Position numbers and translations under genes: made by a program
Assembly (NCBI RefSeq): GCF_018991925.1
Contig: NW_024722158.1
Span: 2,836,283 to 2,900,282 of the forward strand
Direction: 5' to 3'
Origin: Homarus americanus
Taxonomy: Eukaryota > Arthropoda > Malacostraca > Decapoda > Nephropidae
DNA: 64,000 nt
The notes under the pieces: model-generated
Told to the model about the DNA's origin: nothing
What the model saw: the letters and a program-made list of their open reading frames with translations, nothing else
Databases searched by the model: none
In this document: in pieces, positions 54,385-64,000 of the stretch
Layout of the letters: every line of letters starts with the position of its first letter
Numbering within the stretch: the first letter of the stretch is position 1

Positions 54385-55235
54385 CATGCACTGGCTCCTG
54401 AATATATCTGTACCTGCGCCAGTGTTGGTGAAGTTTGCCCTGACAATTTTTTGAACTTCTGGCTTTCTCAACCTTGAGCTGTGACCCCTAGTGGGGCAGG
54501 TATCCGCCAGCTCCAGGTATGGACACTCGACTGAGTAGTGTCCTCCGAGATGTTTATAAACTTCAATTAAGTCATCCCTTGCCCGTCTATATTATAAGCT
54601 TGACAGTTACAGGCATTCCAATCTCTCTGGGTAACTGAGGTGCCAGAGTGCAGGCACCAGTCTGGTGGCCCCCCTTTTAACATCTTTAATCAATTAACTG
54701 ACAGTCCCTAATTTATCTTGGGGACCAGACGGGGTGGCAATTCTCCACGCGGGGAAGCACCTCACTCTTGAAGAACGTTATGAGGGACAGACCGTCTAGA
54801 TATCTGAACGATTTTATTTATTATAAAACCTACTAGCTTAGTTGCTTGGTTCACCTTCTCACAATGGCCCGAGAACTTCAGTTCGTTGTCAGCATACACA
54901 CCTAGGTCCTTTTCGCATTCAGTCTCTGTTAATTCTGTTTCTTCGTCCCGCTGAGACGTGATATGCGCCTCTTACATTTCGCGACATTGAATCTTAGCAG
55001 CCATTTCTTCGACCACTCTTGAAGCTAACAGAGATCTTGCTGTAGCTCTTCACAGTCTGTTTGGTTCTTAATTTCCCTGAATATCTTGGCATCGTCCGCA
55101 AACATTTGTAGGGCATGTCATTTATGAAACAAACGAACAACAACGGGCCAGTACACTGCCCCTGCGGTACCCTGCTTGTCACGGGTACAAATGACGATTT
55201 CGTGCCAGTAACCCTACTGGATCGGATCAACGAGG
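54385..55235 (-). pseudogene. CR1-B LINE RT and C-terminal remnant
   Basis: Minus strand. SRVPQGQCTGPLLFVCFINDM, then, in another frame, LQMFADDAKIFREI (FADD box intact, complement near 55090-55105), EWSKKW, then decayed IKSFRYLDGLSLITFFKS, VENCHPVWSPR and a PERLECL-like end in several frames. It is 5'-truncated just upstream of the VPQG block. The blocks look like a continuation of the CR1-B subfamily of 33.7-36.8 kb, but the two copies overlap little, so subfamily assignment is inferred. Confidence 0.8.
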
Positions 55236-55306
55236 ACGCACTATTTAATAAATCTCCGAATTCTTATGTCTGCGTCGTATTTAAGAAGCCCACTATTTAA
55301 TGCTCA

Positions 55307-55309
<3 letters not shown>

Positions 55310-55391
<82 letters not shown>
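55310..55391. repeat. (TA)n microsatellite
   Basis: About 41 TA units. Confidence 0.97.
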
Positions 55392-55395
<4 letters not shown>

Positions 55396-55432
55396 ATTTT
55401 ATCAAGATTTATCTTATCCACGTTTTCATTGT

Positions 55433-55434
<2 letters not shown>

Positions 55435-55491
<57 letters not shown>
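55435..55491. repeat. (TA)n microsatellite, Helitron target
   Basis: About 28 TA units ending exactly at the Helitron 3' terminus (55492). Confidence 0.97.
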
Positions 55492-55492
<1 letters not shown>

Positions 55493-55625
55493 TAGCGGAA
55501 TCGGTCTTTCGCTAGGCCACGGTAGGACGCCACCCTCTCGGGAGGCTCCACATTGTCTCACATCATCCATCATCACTACAGATCGGTAAAGTAGTTTCCG
55601 AGATTCTCGTGCGCAACACACACAC
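55492..55625 (-). mobile_element. Helitron 3' terminus with hairpin and CTAG end
   Basis: On the minus strand the element ends ...GCCTAGCGAAAGACCGATTCCGCTAG followed by T of the TA tract (given here in pieces: CTAGCG stem, AAAGACCGATTC loop, CGCTAG stem). A short subterminal hairpin and a CTRR end inserted between A and T are Helitron hallmarks; here the terminal CTAG also lies within the stem. The adjoining block (GAGACAATGTGGAGCCTCC and CCTACCGTGGC) recurs at 56158-56200 and 57143-57186. Confidence 0.7.
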
Positions 55626-55663
55626 ACACAAACACACAGACAAACACACAGACATACTTCTTT

Positions 55664-55667
<4 letters not shown>

Positions 55668-55724
<57 letters not shown>

Positions 55725-55748
55725 CAAAGTCCGCGTGTTATATGGACT

Positions 55749-55821
<73 letters not shown>

Positions 55822-55853
55822 TAGATAGATAGATAGATCATCACTACATATAA
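55668..55853. repeat. Two (TA)n tracts around a SINE-A 3' fragment, plus (GATA)n
   Basis: TA tracts at 55668-55721 and 55754-55819, then about five GATA units (55819-55838). The 34-bp segment between them, TGTTCAAAGTCCGCGTGTTA plus TATGGACTAAAAT, is the 3' end of SINE family A in plus orientation. Confidence 0.9.
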
Positions 55854-56108
55854 CACCACCCATCATCACTACATATAACACCATCCATTATCACTACATA
55901 TAACATCATCCATCATCACTACATATAATATCATCCATCATAACCACATGTAACATCATCCATCATCACTATATATAACACCATCCATCATCACTACAGT
56001 ACATATAACAACACCATCCATCATCACTACATATAACATCATCATCCATCATCACTACATATAACACCATCCATCATCACTACATATAATACCATCCATC
56101 GTCACTAC
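55838..56108. repeat. 25-bp minisatellite
   Basis: About ten copies of CATCACTACATATAACACCA plus TCCAT, with 3-bp CAT insertions in some units. The same unit recurs at 57287-57370, always next to Helitron end sequence, so it is part of the Helitron family's subterminal region. Confidence 0.9.
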
Positions 56109-56195
56109 AGATCGGCAAAGTAGTTTTCGAGATTCTCGTGCGGACACACAAACACACACGGTAGGACGCCACCCTCCGGGAGGCTCCACATTGTC

Positions 56196-57141
56196 TCACT
56201 GTAGTGCATTAGGGTAGACCACATCTTTGGTTTTGCCATTAGCAGCAAGTATGTACAGATTTTTGCCATTTCCCACTCTGGAGCATCCAACATAGAACTG
56301 TCCATGAGAGAAGCAAGGAAACACCAGGTTTAGGCCAACCATCTTTTGGGACTGTCCCTGGCTTTTGTAGATGGTCATGGCAAAGCTCACTTTAACCGGG
56401 AACTGAAGTCGCTTGAACTCAAATGGCAGGTCAGTGGTGATGAGAGGTATCCTTGGTATAAACACGTCCTCTCCTTTAGCTTTTCCTGTCAGTATTGTAG
56501 CTTCCAGTACATTGGCATCATGTTCTTCACCACCAGTCTTGTGCCATGGCAGAGGATTGGTGGTTCAAGATTTCTTAAGAGCATTATAGGAGTTCCAATC
56601 TTGAGAGTGAGGTGGTGAGGAGGCATTCCAGCGGGCTCCAAAGAATTAAGGAACTCTGCAGGGTACTGGACTGCTTGATCCTGGTCGATTACTGTATCAA
56701 CAGATTTGAATGAGGTCTCACTGCCTGGAAGCTGTCTGAGTAGAGTCATGTTGATTTCAGCCACTGTTTCATTCTTTGGTGCCAGAATTGCGCGTTCATG
56801 CAGCCACTTGTGATCCTTGTAGTGGTGGATAATGTTTGGGTAGACCATGTTAGTGATCTCAGTTGAGGACTTTACAACATTTCCACATCCTTGAGGAATG
56901 ATTATTTGTCCTTCTGAATCAACAGGGAAAGTTCCATTCCCAATCTGTAGTAGAAGGTTTGCAAGCCGTCCAGCATCCTGATCTCCTTGTAGATGTACTC
57001 TCATGTTTGTGGATAGGGTGAGTGTCTGAACACTTCTCCAAAGGTATGATGCCTTGAGGCAGGCATTCAGTTCATCAACTGGAGTGCTTCGAGAAATGAC
57101 AGGGAGGGTCTGGCGAAAGTCTCCAGCAATGACCATTGTAA
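56196..57141 (-). pseudogene. Helitron Rep/helicase C-terminal (PIF1-like helicase) remnant
   Basis: Minus strand, two frames that form one broken gene (57187-56489, then 56465-56196). The first holds ITMVIAGDFRQTLPVI (helicase motif with GDxRQxLP), then LSTNMRV, AILAPKNETV, LTLKIGTPIMLLRNLEP. The second holds PFEFKRLQFPVKVSFAMTIY, KSQGQS and YVGCSRVGNGKNLYI, the last PIF1/Helitron motifs, ending at a natural stop after NALQ. Helitrons encode a HUH nuclease fused to this helicase for rolling-circle-type transposition. Here the nuclease and first helicase motifs are missing. A frameshift lies near 56470-56490. The first frame's apparent start (RQCGAS...) is a piece of Helitron 3' end fused in front. 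Confidence 0.9.
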
Positions 57142-57142
57142 T

Positions 57143-57256
57143 GCCACGGTAGGTCGCCACCCTCCGGGAGGCTCCACATTGTCTCACTGTAGTGCATTAG
57201 GGTAGACCACATTTTTGGTTTTGCCATTAGCAGCAAGTATGTAAAGATTTTTTTAG
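57143..57256 (-). mobile_element. Second Helitron 3' end, abutting the helicase remnant
   Basis: Repeats 56158-56250 with few changes: CCACGGTAGG, CGCCACCCTCCGGGAGGC, TGTAGTGCATTAGGGTAGAC and GCCATTAGCAGCAAGTATGT, that is, the last codons of the helicase ORF plus 3' sequence. It is placed immediately upstream (in ORF sense) of the truncated helicase, so two partial Helitron copies lie in the same orientation. Confidence 0.85.
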
Positions 57257-57429
57257 CATTAAACTGTTATTATTTTATTGTCTAAACATCACTACATATA
57301 ACACCACCCATCATCACTACATATAACATCATCATCCATCATCACTACATATAGCACCATCCATCATCATAGTTTCCGAGATTCTCGTGCGGACACACAT
57401 ACACACAAACACACAGACATACTTCTTTG
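57257..57429. repeat. Helitron-associated 25-bp repeats and CA-rich end
   Basis: Three 25-bp units as in 55838-56108, then GTTTCCGAGATTCTCGTGCG and a CACACA-rich stretch to ACTTCTTTGT. The same order occurs at 55580-55665. Confidence 0.8.
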
Positions 57430-57442
57430 TTATATATATATA

Positions 57443-57530
<88 letters not shown>
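57430..57530. repeat. (TA)n microsatellite next to a SINE-A 3' end
   Basis: About 50 TA units with one TT interruption near 57449. Confidence 0.97.
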
Positions 57531-57835
<305 letters not shown>

Positions 57836-57925
57836 AAAATTATTTGCATAACTGCTGTAAACTTTTTTATTTGTATTTATGAACTGTATCCATTTAAAAC
57901 ATTTTACAACAATACAAAATAGCAT

Positions 57926-58187
57926 CAATGTGTCGTGTACCAGTACTGCCAACATGTGTCGTGTACCAGTACTGCCAACATGTGTCATGTACCAGTACTG
58001 CCAACATGTGTCATGTACCAGTACTGACAACATGTGTCATGTACCAGTACTGCCAACATGTGTCGTGTACCAGTACTGCCAACATGTGTCATGTACCAGT
58101 ACTGACAACATGTGTCATGTACCAGTACTGACAACATGTGTCGTGTACCAGTACTGACAACATGTGTCGTGTACCAGTATTGCCAAC
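57926..58187. repeat. 26-bp minisatellite (about 10 copies)
   Basis: Unit GTGTCGTGTACCAGTACTGC plus CAACAT, with C/A variants (GTGTCA, CTGACA). Length is not a multiple of 3. Confidence 0.93.
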
Positions 58188-58230
58188 ATTAATGTGTCAT
58201 ATAATTACAGCATATGTCATATAATGATAA

Positions 58231-58556
58231 AGGTGGGTGTGGTGGTGGTAGAGTGGTACCGCTCTTGCCTTCGCAAGCGAGATGTCACGGGTTCGATTTC
58301 CGGGCAGTAAAGTAGGTAGTAAATCGAAAGTTGCGAATTCGTATTCAGGGACAAGTTGTTGGAGCTTCCAATAACTTGATGACATAAACCATTGACTCTT
58401 CAGGCTTCTATGCCCTTGACCCTTCAGGCTTCTACGCCCTTAACTCATGAGACATAAAGGCAAGCATGAACTTAGCATGCTTCCCTGTTGGGCACTGTAA
58501 ACGCTTCTGCGCTTCACCTTACACAAGGATGCAGCGGGGTGTCCAATAAAAAAATT
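58231..58556 (+). repeat. tRNA-derived SINE (family B), full-length
   Basis: A box TGGTAGAGTGGT (58246-58257) and B box GGTTCGATTTCC (58290-58301) at tRNA spacing, a body with TAGTAAATCGAAAGTTGCGA and paired GGCTTCTA-GCCCTT blocks, ending near ATAAAAAAATTG. A second full copy is at 62230-62607 on the other strand and a 3' fragment is at 13224-13382, which shows it is a dispersed family. Confidence 0.88.
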
Positions 58557-58757
58557 GATAATGGTTGCCCCCCCGTGTAACGAGGAAGGCCGGCCCAAGG
58601 GCCACTTAGGTGTTAATTTGTTTAAGGTGTAGAAGCTGTCGCGAACACAACAACCACACCCTGAGTTAACGAGCTGTATGACCCAGTGTCAAGGAATAGT
58701 CCGAGAAGACCGGACAACTCCCCAACTGCACTGGCTAACCATTACACCACAGCATGC
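58557..58757 (-). repeat. SINE family C, minus copy (internally deleted)
   Basis: Reverse complement of the plus copy's 3' half (58922-59105): GGTTAGCCAGTGCAGTTGG, TCTTCTCGGACTATTCCTTG, TTAACTCAGGGTGTGG and TTCTACACCTTAAACAAATT. It joins the plus copy head to head at about 58757 through a CAGCATGCTG palindrome and lacks about 150 bp of tRNA-like head and middle. Confidence 0.85.
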
Positions 58758-59105
58758 TGTTGTGTGATGGTCTGCATGCTCTCCTGGCAAGCGAGTGGAC
58801 CTGGGTTTGTTTCTCGGGCAGGGTGAAACTATAGGCAGATTTCTTTACTCCATTTGCCTCTGTCTACCCAGAAGCTATTGGGAACCTGGATGCTAATCGA
58901 TTTGAGGATCGTGTTCCTGGGTAATGGTTAGCCAGTGCAGTTGGCGAGTCGTCCAGTCTTCTCGGACTATTCCTTGAGACTGGGTCACACAACTTGTTAA
59001 CTCAGGGTGTGGTTTGTTGTGTTGGCGACAGCTTCTACACCTTAAACAAATTCACGCCTAAGTGGTCCTAAGGCTAGCCATTCTCGATCTCGAGGGGCAA
59101 CCATT
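58758..59105 (+). repeat. SINE family C, plus copy
   Basis: Starts GTTGTGTGATGGTCTGCATG, has a degenerate B-box-like GGGTTTGTTTCTCGGG, the AAGCTATTGGGAACCTGG body that is also found at 7438-7492, and ends near AGGGGCAACCATTA. The head is tRNA-like but decayed. Confidence 0.8.
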
Positions 59106-60739
59106 ATGTGTCATATACTCACAACATACTGAATACCAATGAACATACAGTACTGTAATTTCAAGTTCTAATTTCAGCAGTGCTAAACTGTTTAAGCTAC
59201 AAAATCTGATATATTAACAACGGCCATACTGTACAGTACCAGTGGTGAAAATTGAGTACTAACCTATAGTGGAAGGGACCAGCGTCGCCACACCAGGAGC
59301 GTTATATCAGTAGCCACGAGGTTAGTATACTGGCGAAGACAGCAGTAGACACCCACACAGCACAGTTATGTGGCTCACACTGCCGCGGTCACTGCTGTTC
59401 CACACCTCCTCTTACTCGTCGCGGCCCCATTGTTTCTGCAGTTGTCAGGTCGGTGACTGGGAAATACCGGTCGACAGACCTATCAACCAGGATGTGATAG
59501 TGTTTTGTTTAACTTATGTATTCCACGAAGTGTAGACGAAAAGATAACTTTAACAACTTCAGCCGTGTAATCTGTCTGTAATTCTTAATATCGAAGCGAA
59601 GTGGTAACCGTCGCACAGTTGTTCTCGCTCAACCCCCTACAGCGAATTTCTCCAACGTTTAGATGACTCACTAAACATTTAATTTTCACTCTTATTCACT
59701 CCATTTAACAATTACTCTTCGCCCTGTCGTAAATAATTCAAAATTTTGGACTGTCGCAGGTAGTGGCTGTTATCGTGCATCAGTCGGTCTTACTTTCACA
59801 TCCCGAGCGAGTTGAACGTTGAAAGATGCTCCGTGGTGGTGCAAAGAGGAAGTTTTTCTTGATGTGCTCACATTAGAGTGATTAGAATTTTGCCACTTCT
59901 GTGTGAGGACAAGCTATTTCGTAAGCAATTGGATCATTGCCCTCTTTGGGCCCAAAATTACCGTAGCTTGATATTCTCGATATCAACAGCATGTTGTGAA
60001 GGAAGACGGGTGTTGCGAGTGTTAAGAGTGGCTGACAGTCACAGCCCCATTCACTGCGGTCATCTACGCTCCGTAATAATTAGGGAAAGTTGCACAGCTG
60101 CACTATTATGTAGAAATTATTAGCTGGTTTTAGCCAGTGTATGTTGCAACCTATGCTTGTTACTTATTTTTTAGTGATTTTTACTCGTAACGTCTCTATC
60201 GAGAAGACCTTATTTTTTGTTGTTGTTCATTTCCTCTGGCAGGAAAATGCTGCTGAGTGCAATTTCTTTAATTATGAACTGATTATGTTGACAACGAAAG
60301 TAGTTTTTGCACAGAACGCCAATAATTTATCATTATGGGACGTAACATCTTAACATTTTATTTGGCTAATGCCAGACAATTTTACTCAGCAGAGACACCC
60401 CAGTACGCACTATGTTAAGCTAGGTCGAAGGATTTATTCGCTTAATTTGTTAATCTTCAGACATGGATTGGCATGGCTGTGGAGTGAACGGAGAAATTTC
60501 TCTTCATTACGAATTCGTTGGAGAGGATTTAACTGGTTGCCGTTGCTACATATCAACAGGTGCAGTACACACTGGCAAACGATGGCAATGATCTAATAAT
60601 AATATTAGATCTTAATAGAAAAAAAAAGTTTTGCCGCATAAAAAAAAAACATCCTAACAAGAGTACAGATTCTATGATGACCACGAAGAAAATGCATATT
60701 GTACGAATGTAATCAATTGGTTATAAAACTTCCATGAAA
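59106..60739. other. Unannotated non-coding stretch
   Basis: Three short plus frames (59878-60596) have no recognisable family. No SINE, TIR or satellite is seen. Confidence 0.45.
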
Positions 60740-60920
60740 AAACAACAGCCTCTGACGGTGATGTGAAGATCACTAACAGCAGAAATCCGGGAAGAATATT
60801 ATGTGGGAATATATCTTATTTTTATCTAAATTAGATAAAAATAAGATATATTCCCACATAATATTCTTCCCGGATTTCTGCTGTTAGTGATCTTCACATC
60901 ACCGTCAGAGGCTGTTGTTT
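60740..60920. repeat. Perfect 181-bp palindrome (90-bp arms, 1-base centre)
   Basis: Arms 60740-60829 and 60831-60920 are exact reverse complements base for base; the centre is a single A at 60830. Arms begin AAACAACAGCCTCTGACGG and end TTTTTATCTAA. Flanks diverge at once (A opposite A just outside). I see no TSD and no transposon family. Confidence 0.95.
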
Positions 60921-62229
60921 AAAGCAACAATGGGGGCCAGCTCAGGAAGGAGATATCATCGGTAAAGTCCACGTTGCTTCTTAGTCTCTTCTCCATCCAA
61001 CCTCCCCATGCAGTGTTTATGGGAGATGAGGGGGAGGTACGGTAATTAGTTTATGCGTGTGCATCAGTTAATGGGTTAATTCTGCCGTCCGAAGCAGAAA
61101 TTATGTGGAGTCAACCGAACATTTTCCTCACTCTGTTGCTTCAGTGACCCGGCCGCTCCAGGCTTATGAAGTTGATCAGAAGTTCAGGAAGCGAATATTA
61201 TGCGTACATGAGGATTCAGACTCACAGGAAGTAAATTAAAATCTAAAAAAAAAAAGCCCATAGAAGTGCCACCTCGGCTGCTGGGAGGTAAACAATGAAG
61301 ACATTAGAAATTGTCTGAAGCTATACGTAAGGTTAACGAAGGACAAAAAGTGAAATGCATTAACCCCAGAAGAAAAACTGAAAGCAGTATGTTTAGTGTC
61401 ACATAATACTTAACAAACGTATGAGGCAAGAGATCTGTAATTTGGTCGGGAAATAATAGAAAATAAATGCTTGAAGAGAAGACATCATAGCTGGCAGGCA
61501 AGTAGATGAACACATAATAAGAGAAAAAGAGAGAAAGAGACTTGATAAATTTCAGACGAAGATTTCAAGAGATGGTGACGTGTTCCTCCAAGACTCAGCT
61601 CCAGCCATCAAACATGAAGTGAGAAGAACCACCAGCAGGAGAGGATAAGAAGCAAAGTATTTTGTTTTATAATAGAGACTCTTATAGAGTATTCTTCAGT
61701 CTCATTCTGACTTTGTAATATTTACATTAAACTCGCCAGCGTTACAAATACGAAAATAATAACTGGATGAAGCAAGGAAGAGTAAGATTGGCAAATAATC
61801 TTGGTGAAAATATTGTAAAATACTTCTACAAATTGCCACCAAACATAGGGCAAGAACATGAATTTTGAATAAGTCGGGGAATCTAAGTTTAGGGCAGATG
61901 GTAAATGAAAAATCAATAAAGTCGAATTACGAGTCAAACTGGGCTGGGGTGTCTGAAAAACAAGCCAGCATATAAAAAAATAACTAATGTTTGTTTTTGT
62001 CTGAAAAGTGTAATATATGGCCAGTGTGCGCTGCCACTGAAATCTGCATGTAAAATATTTCGATGGTAAGCAAAAATTAAACAGAAACTCAAAGGTACTT
62101 AAGAAGCATCAGATGTAAGCGAGGATTAACACGCAGGGAGCCATATGTGAGAACCTCTTAAGAGAGGGGCTAGAAGGTCCTCTTCCAGGAGGTAAGAAGA
62201 GGCCAAGACAAATAACATAACTGCAGATT
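60921..62229. other. Unannotated non-coding stretch
   Basis: No recognisable gene or repeat. The last 12 bases are the left TSD of the next SINE. Confidence 0.45.
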
Positions 62230-62607
62230 TTAGTTTATTTATTGGGCACCCCCCTACATCCTGTGTAAGGTGAAGCGCAGAAGCGTTTACAGAGCCCAAC
62301 AGGGAAGCATGCTAAGTTCATGCTTGCCTTTATGTCTCATGAGTTAAGGGCGTAGAAGCCTGAAGGGTCAAGGGCGTAGAAGCCTGAAGAGTCAATCGTT
62401 TTTGTCATCAAGTTATTGGAAGCTCCAACAACTTTCCCTGCATACGAATTCGCAACTTTCGATTTACTACAGGTACCTACTTTACTGCCAAGTGAACAGG
62501 GACCAATTGGGTATAGAAAGTATGTCCACACAACTTTTCCACCGGCCCGGGAATCGAACCCGTGACATCTCGCTTGCGCGGTGGTACCGCTTCTACCACC
62601 GGCACCC
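62230..62607 (-). repeat. tRNA-derived SINE (family B) with 12-bp TSD
   Basis: An exact target duplication TAACTGCAGATT flanks it (62218-62229 and 62608-62619). On the minus strand there is an A-box-like GGTAGAAGCGGTACC (complement near 62583-62598) and a B box GGGTTCGATTCCC (complement of 62549-62561). The body is as in 58231-58556, plus about 50 extra bp (AAAAGTTGTGTGGACATAC region) after the head and one duplicated 22-bp GGCGTAGAAGCCTGAAG block. It is GC-richer than its flanks. The TSD and intact boxes suggest a recent, LINE-mobilised copy. Confidence 0.92.
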
Positions 62608-62619
62608 TAACTGCAGATT

Positions 62620-63350
62620 GAACAGATGTAATCTGGAGATATTGACGGTCAAAATAATCTTCACTACAGTACAGTACTGTTTATGTAAAATTATATCATT
62701 CAAACAGTTTAGTATTTTGCTTTAGTTCCTCTAAATAAGAACAAACAGTAAAACCAAATTTATCACAGTACCTATACAGTCCTGCATATAAATTAATAGT
62801 AATCATACTTAGTTTGAAATTGCAAATACAGTTATAGCAATTATCATTCTTGAAAGATTTTAGAAGTACTGTACTGTACCTGTAATGAAATTGTAATTAA
62901 AGTACAAAAGAAATGTGAAATAAAAGAATGATTAAAATTCCCAAATAAGTATGAGTATATAATACACAGTATCACAGTATATTGCATATGAAATTATAGC
63001 AAAAAATGTGTTGAATCTATTTTGGTTTCACATGAAGTAAAGGAACAAAATTCACAACAAATGTTTGATCATACACAATACGATTTCACATCTCCATTAA
63101 GTGCAAAATAACAGTAAACAGGGACAAAAAAACAAAAACAATTAAATTTCTCCAATAAGTATGAGTGTACAATACACAGTATTTGTTTTCACAAAAGAAA
63201 AAAAAACATAAATGTTGGAACATAAAAAAATATTTCATATTCTCCATTAAGTACCTAAGAAATAAATAAACAGAGAGAGATAGAAAAAAAATCACCGTTT
63301 ATACATTATCAATTAGGACACTGACGGCAAAGTCTCCATAATTTAACTTG
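62620..63350. other. Unannotated AT-rich non-coding stretch
   Basis: A short motif ATAAGTATGAGTATATAATACACAGTAT-like recurs at about 62944-62975 and 63153-63182 (quoted approximately), with CCATTAAGT also repeated nearby, suggesting an old duplication of about 200 bp. No gene is recognised. Confidence 0.5.
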
Positions 63351-63359
63351 ATTGTCCAC

Positions 63360-63955
63360 AGCTAGAGGTGGAATTATGGCTGCACTCTTGACATATGCCA
63401 CTGGTCAACAACTCTAATGCTTGCTCTAAATACATTACACACAGATTGGGCTGATAATGTATTGTCCATACTAGTGAAGACCTTTAAGGCCTCCAATATA
63501 TCACCATTCAGTTCTTGTGTACGGTCCTTAATAATGGCAATGAAGCTTCATTCCTCTTGTTCACCTGCTTCCTTCTCTTCCCCCTGTGACTGGATGTTGA
63601 TGCTGCTCCTGGTGGCACGGGTGATCCTGATGTTGGATCAGTTGATCTAAGTGTTACTGCTGGTGCAGACGCTACCATAATTGGTGGTGATGTCTCCCTT
63701 CTCCCTTGAAGACGAACCTTTATCTCCATAACTCATGTTTCTGCTTCAATTTTGGCGTGCAGATCGGCCTGGTTTATTTATATTTATCTTGGATAAGGCG
63801 AACCAAACATCTCGAGTTACGGCATTCGGGTTACTAAATAGTAACCCGATGTTCGGGATTGATATTCGAGTTTGACGAATCCATTTGACGGGTTACAATA
63901 CAGTTACCCGACATTCGGGATTGCTCTTCGGGCTTGCTGCCCCGAGTGTTTAAAA
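63360..63955 (-). pseudogene. Possible pogo/Tigger-like element remnant
   Basis: A minus frame of 73 codons (63729-63508) has a Ser/Pro-rich start and GAASTSSHRGKRRKQ, reminiscent of the N-terminus of Tigger-type transposases. A shifted frame after it (about 63530-63370) reads LNGDILEALKVFTSMDN and may be decayed coding. Just outside, 63805-63930 contains repeated CTCGAGTTACGGCATTCGGG-type and GTTACCCGACATTCGGGATT-type blocks, like the ends of Tigger elements. There is no clean TIR pair or TA TSD in view, and the DDE core is absent. This is a weak call. Confidence 0.3.
63805..63930. repeat. Repeated/inverted CATTCGGG blocks
   Basis: CATTCGGGTTACTAAATAGT followed by AACCCGATG forms a short inverted repeat (CGGGTTACT / AGTAACCCG). 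GTTACCCGACATTCGGGATT about 60 bp on is an imperfect duplicate. Probably the subterminal repeats of a DNA transposon. Confidence 0.6.
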
Positions 63956-64000
63956 AATGGCCGACTATCATAAGCAGCCAATATTATTATATCACAACAA

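Noticed and set aside
58246..58310. Functional tRNA gene
   Set aside because: A and B boxes are present, but the arms do not close into a cloverleaf and the same head occurs with a shared non-tRNA body at 62230-62607, so it is a SINE head. The same reasoning applies at 5037, 6089, 30218 and 57580.
59878..60596. Three consecutive short plus frames as a multi-exon gene
   Set aside because: Frames lack shared phase, splice sites and family similarity.

Overview
This window is non-coding, repeat-saturated DNA from a large eukaryotic genome. It is most likely an arthropod, and a decapod crustacean is my best guess. That rests on TTAGG/AACCT telomere-type interstitial tracts, several CR1-type LINEs ending in (TTCTTATG)n, tRNA-headed SINEs, hAT, mariner-type and Helitron pieces, and very long (TA)n, (TTA)n and (GT)n tracts. 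I found no rRNA, no functional tRNA, no CRISPR, no operon-like organisation and no recognisable host gene. The best candidate for host coding sequence is a 177-bp exon-like segment at 31458-31634.

Layout. 0-9.5 kb: a 32-bp minisatellite (1-1118), unannotated sequence with SINE heads, a broken BED-finger fragment of a hAT transposase, and a well-bounded 696-bp hAT element (8751-9446). 9.5-17.7 kb: three tandem arrays of 45, 21 and 16 bp. 18.8-28 kb: a LINE graveyard, with a CR1 copy split by an RTE-like LINE, a jockey-like LINE on the minus strand and a long I/Nimb-like LINE on the plus strand. 28-32 kb: microsatellites, a TA-tailed SINE, a TTATG-rich tract and the candidate exon. 32-42.5 kb: CR1 elements of three subfamilies, one split by an RNase-H LINE, a hAT-type element, and a nearly complete CR1 whose ORF1 carries an SGNH/esterase domain and which was hit by two later insertions. 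42.6-44.6 kb: a 30-bp array. 45.8-51.1 kb: a CR1-in-CR1 nest that also contains a probable solo LTR. 51-64 kb: TTAGG-like DNA, a mariner-type MITE, a CR1-B remnant, a Helitron helicase remnant between repeated Helitron 3' ends, SINE clusters, several palindromes including a perfect one with 90-bp arms, and a possible pogo/Tigger remnant.

How it works together. Nothing here looks like a co-operating gene set. The order of events can be read from nested insertions and target-site duplications (TSDs). CR1 activity came early and repeatedly. hAT, I-like, RTE-like and LTR insertions then landed in CR1 copies. SINE 3' ends sit beside the long TA tracts and probably seeded some of them. Inverted duplication has been active between 52 and 61 kb. 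Three tandem arrays have periods divisible by three, so they yield long but probably meaningless open frames.
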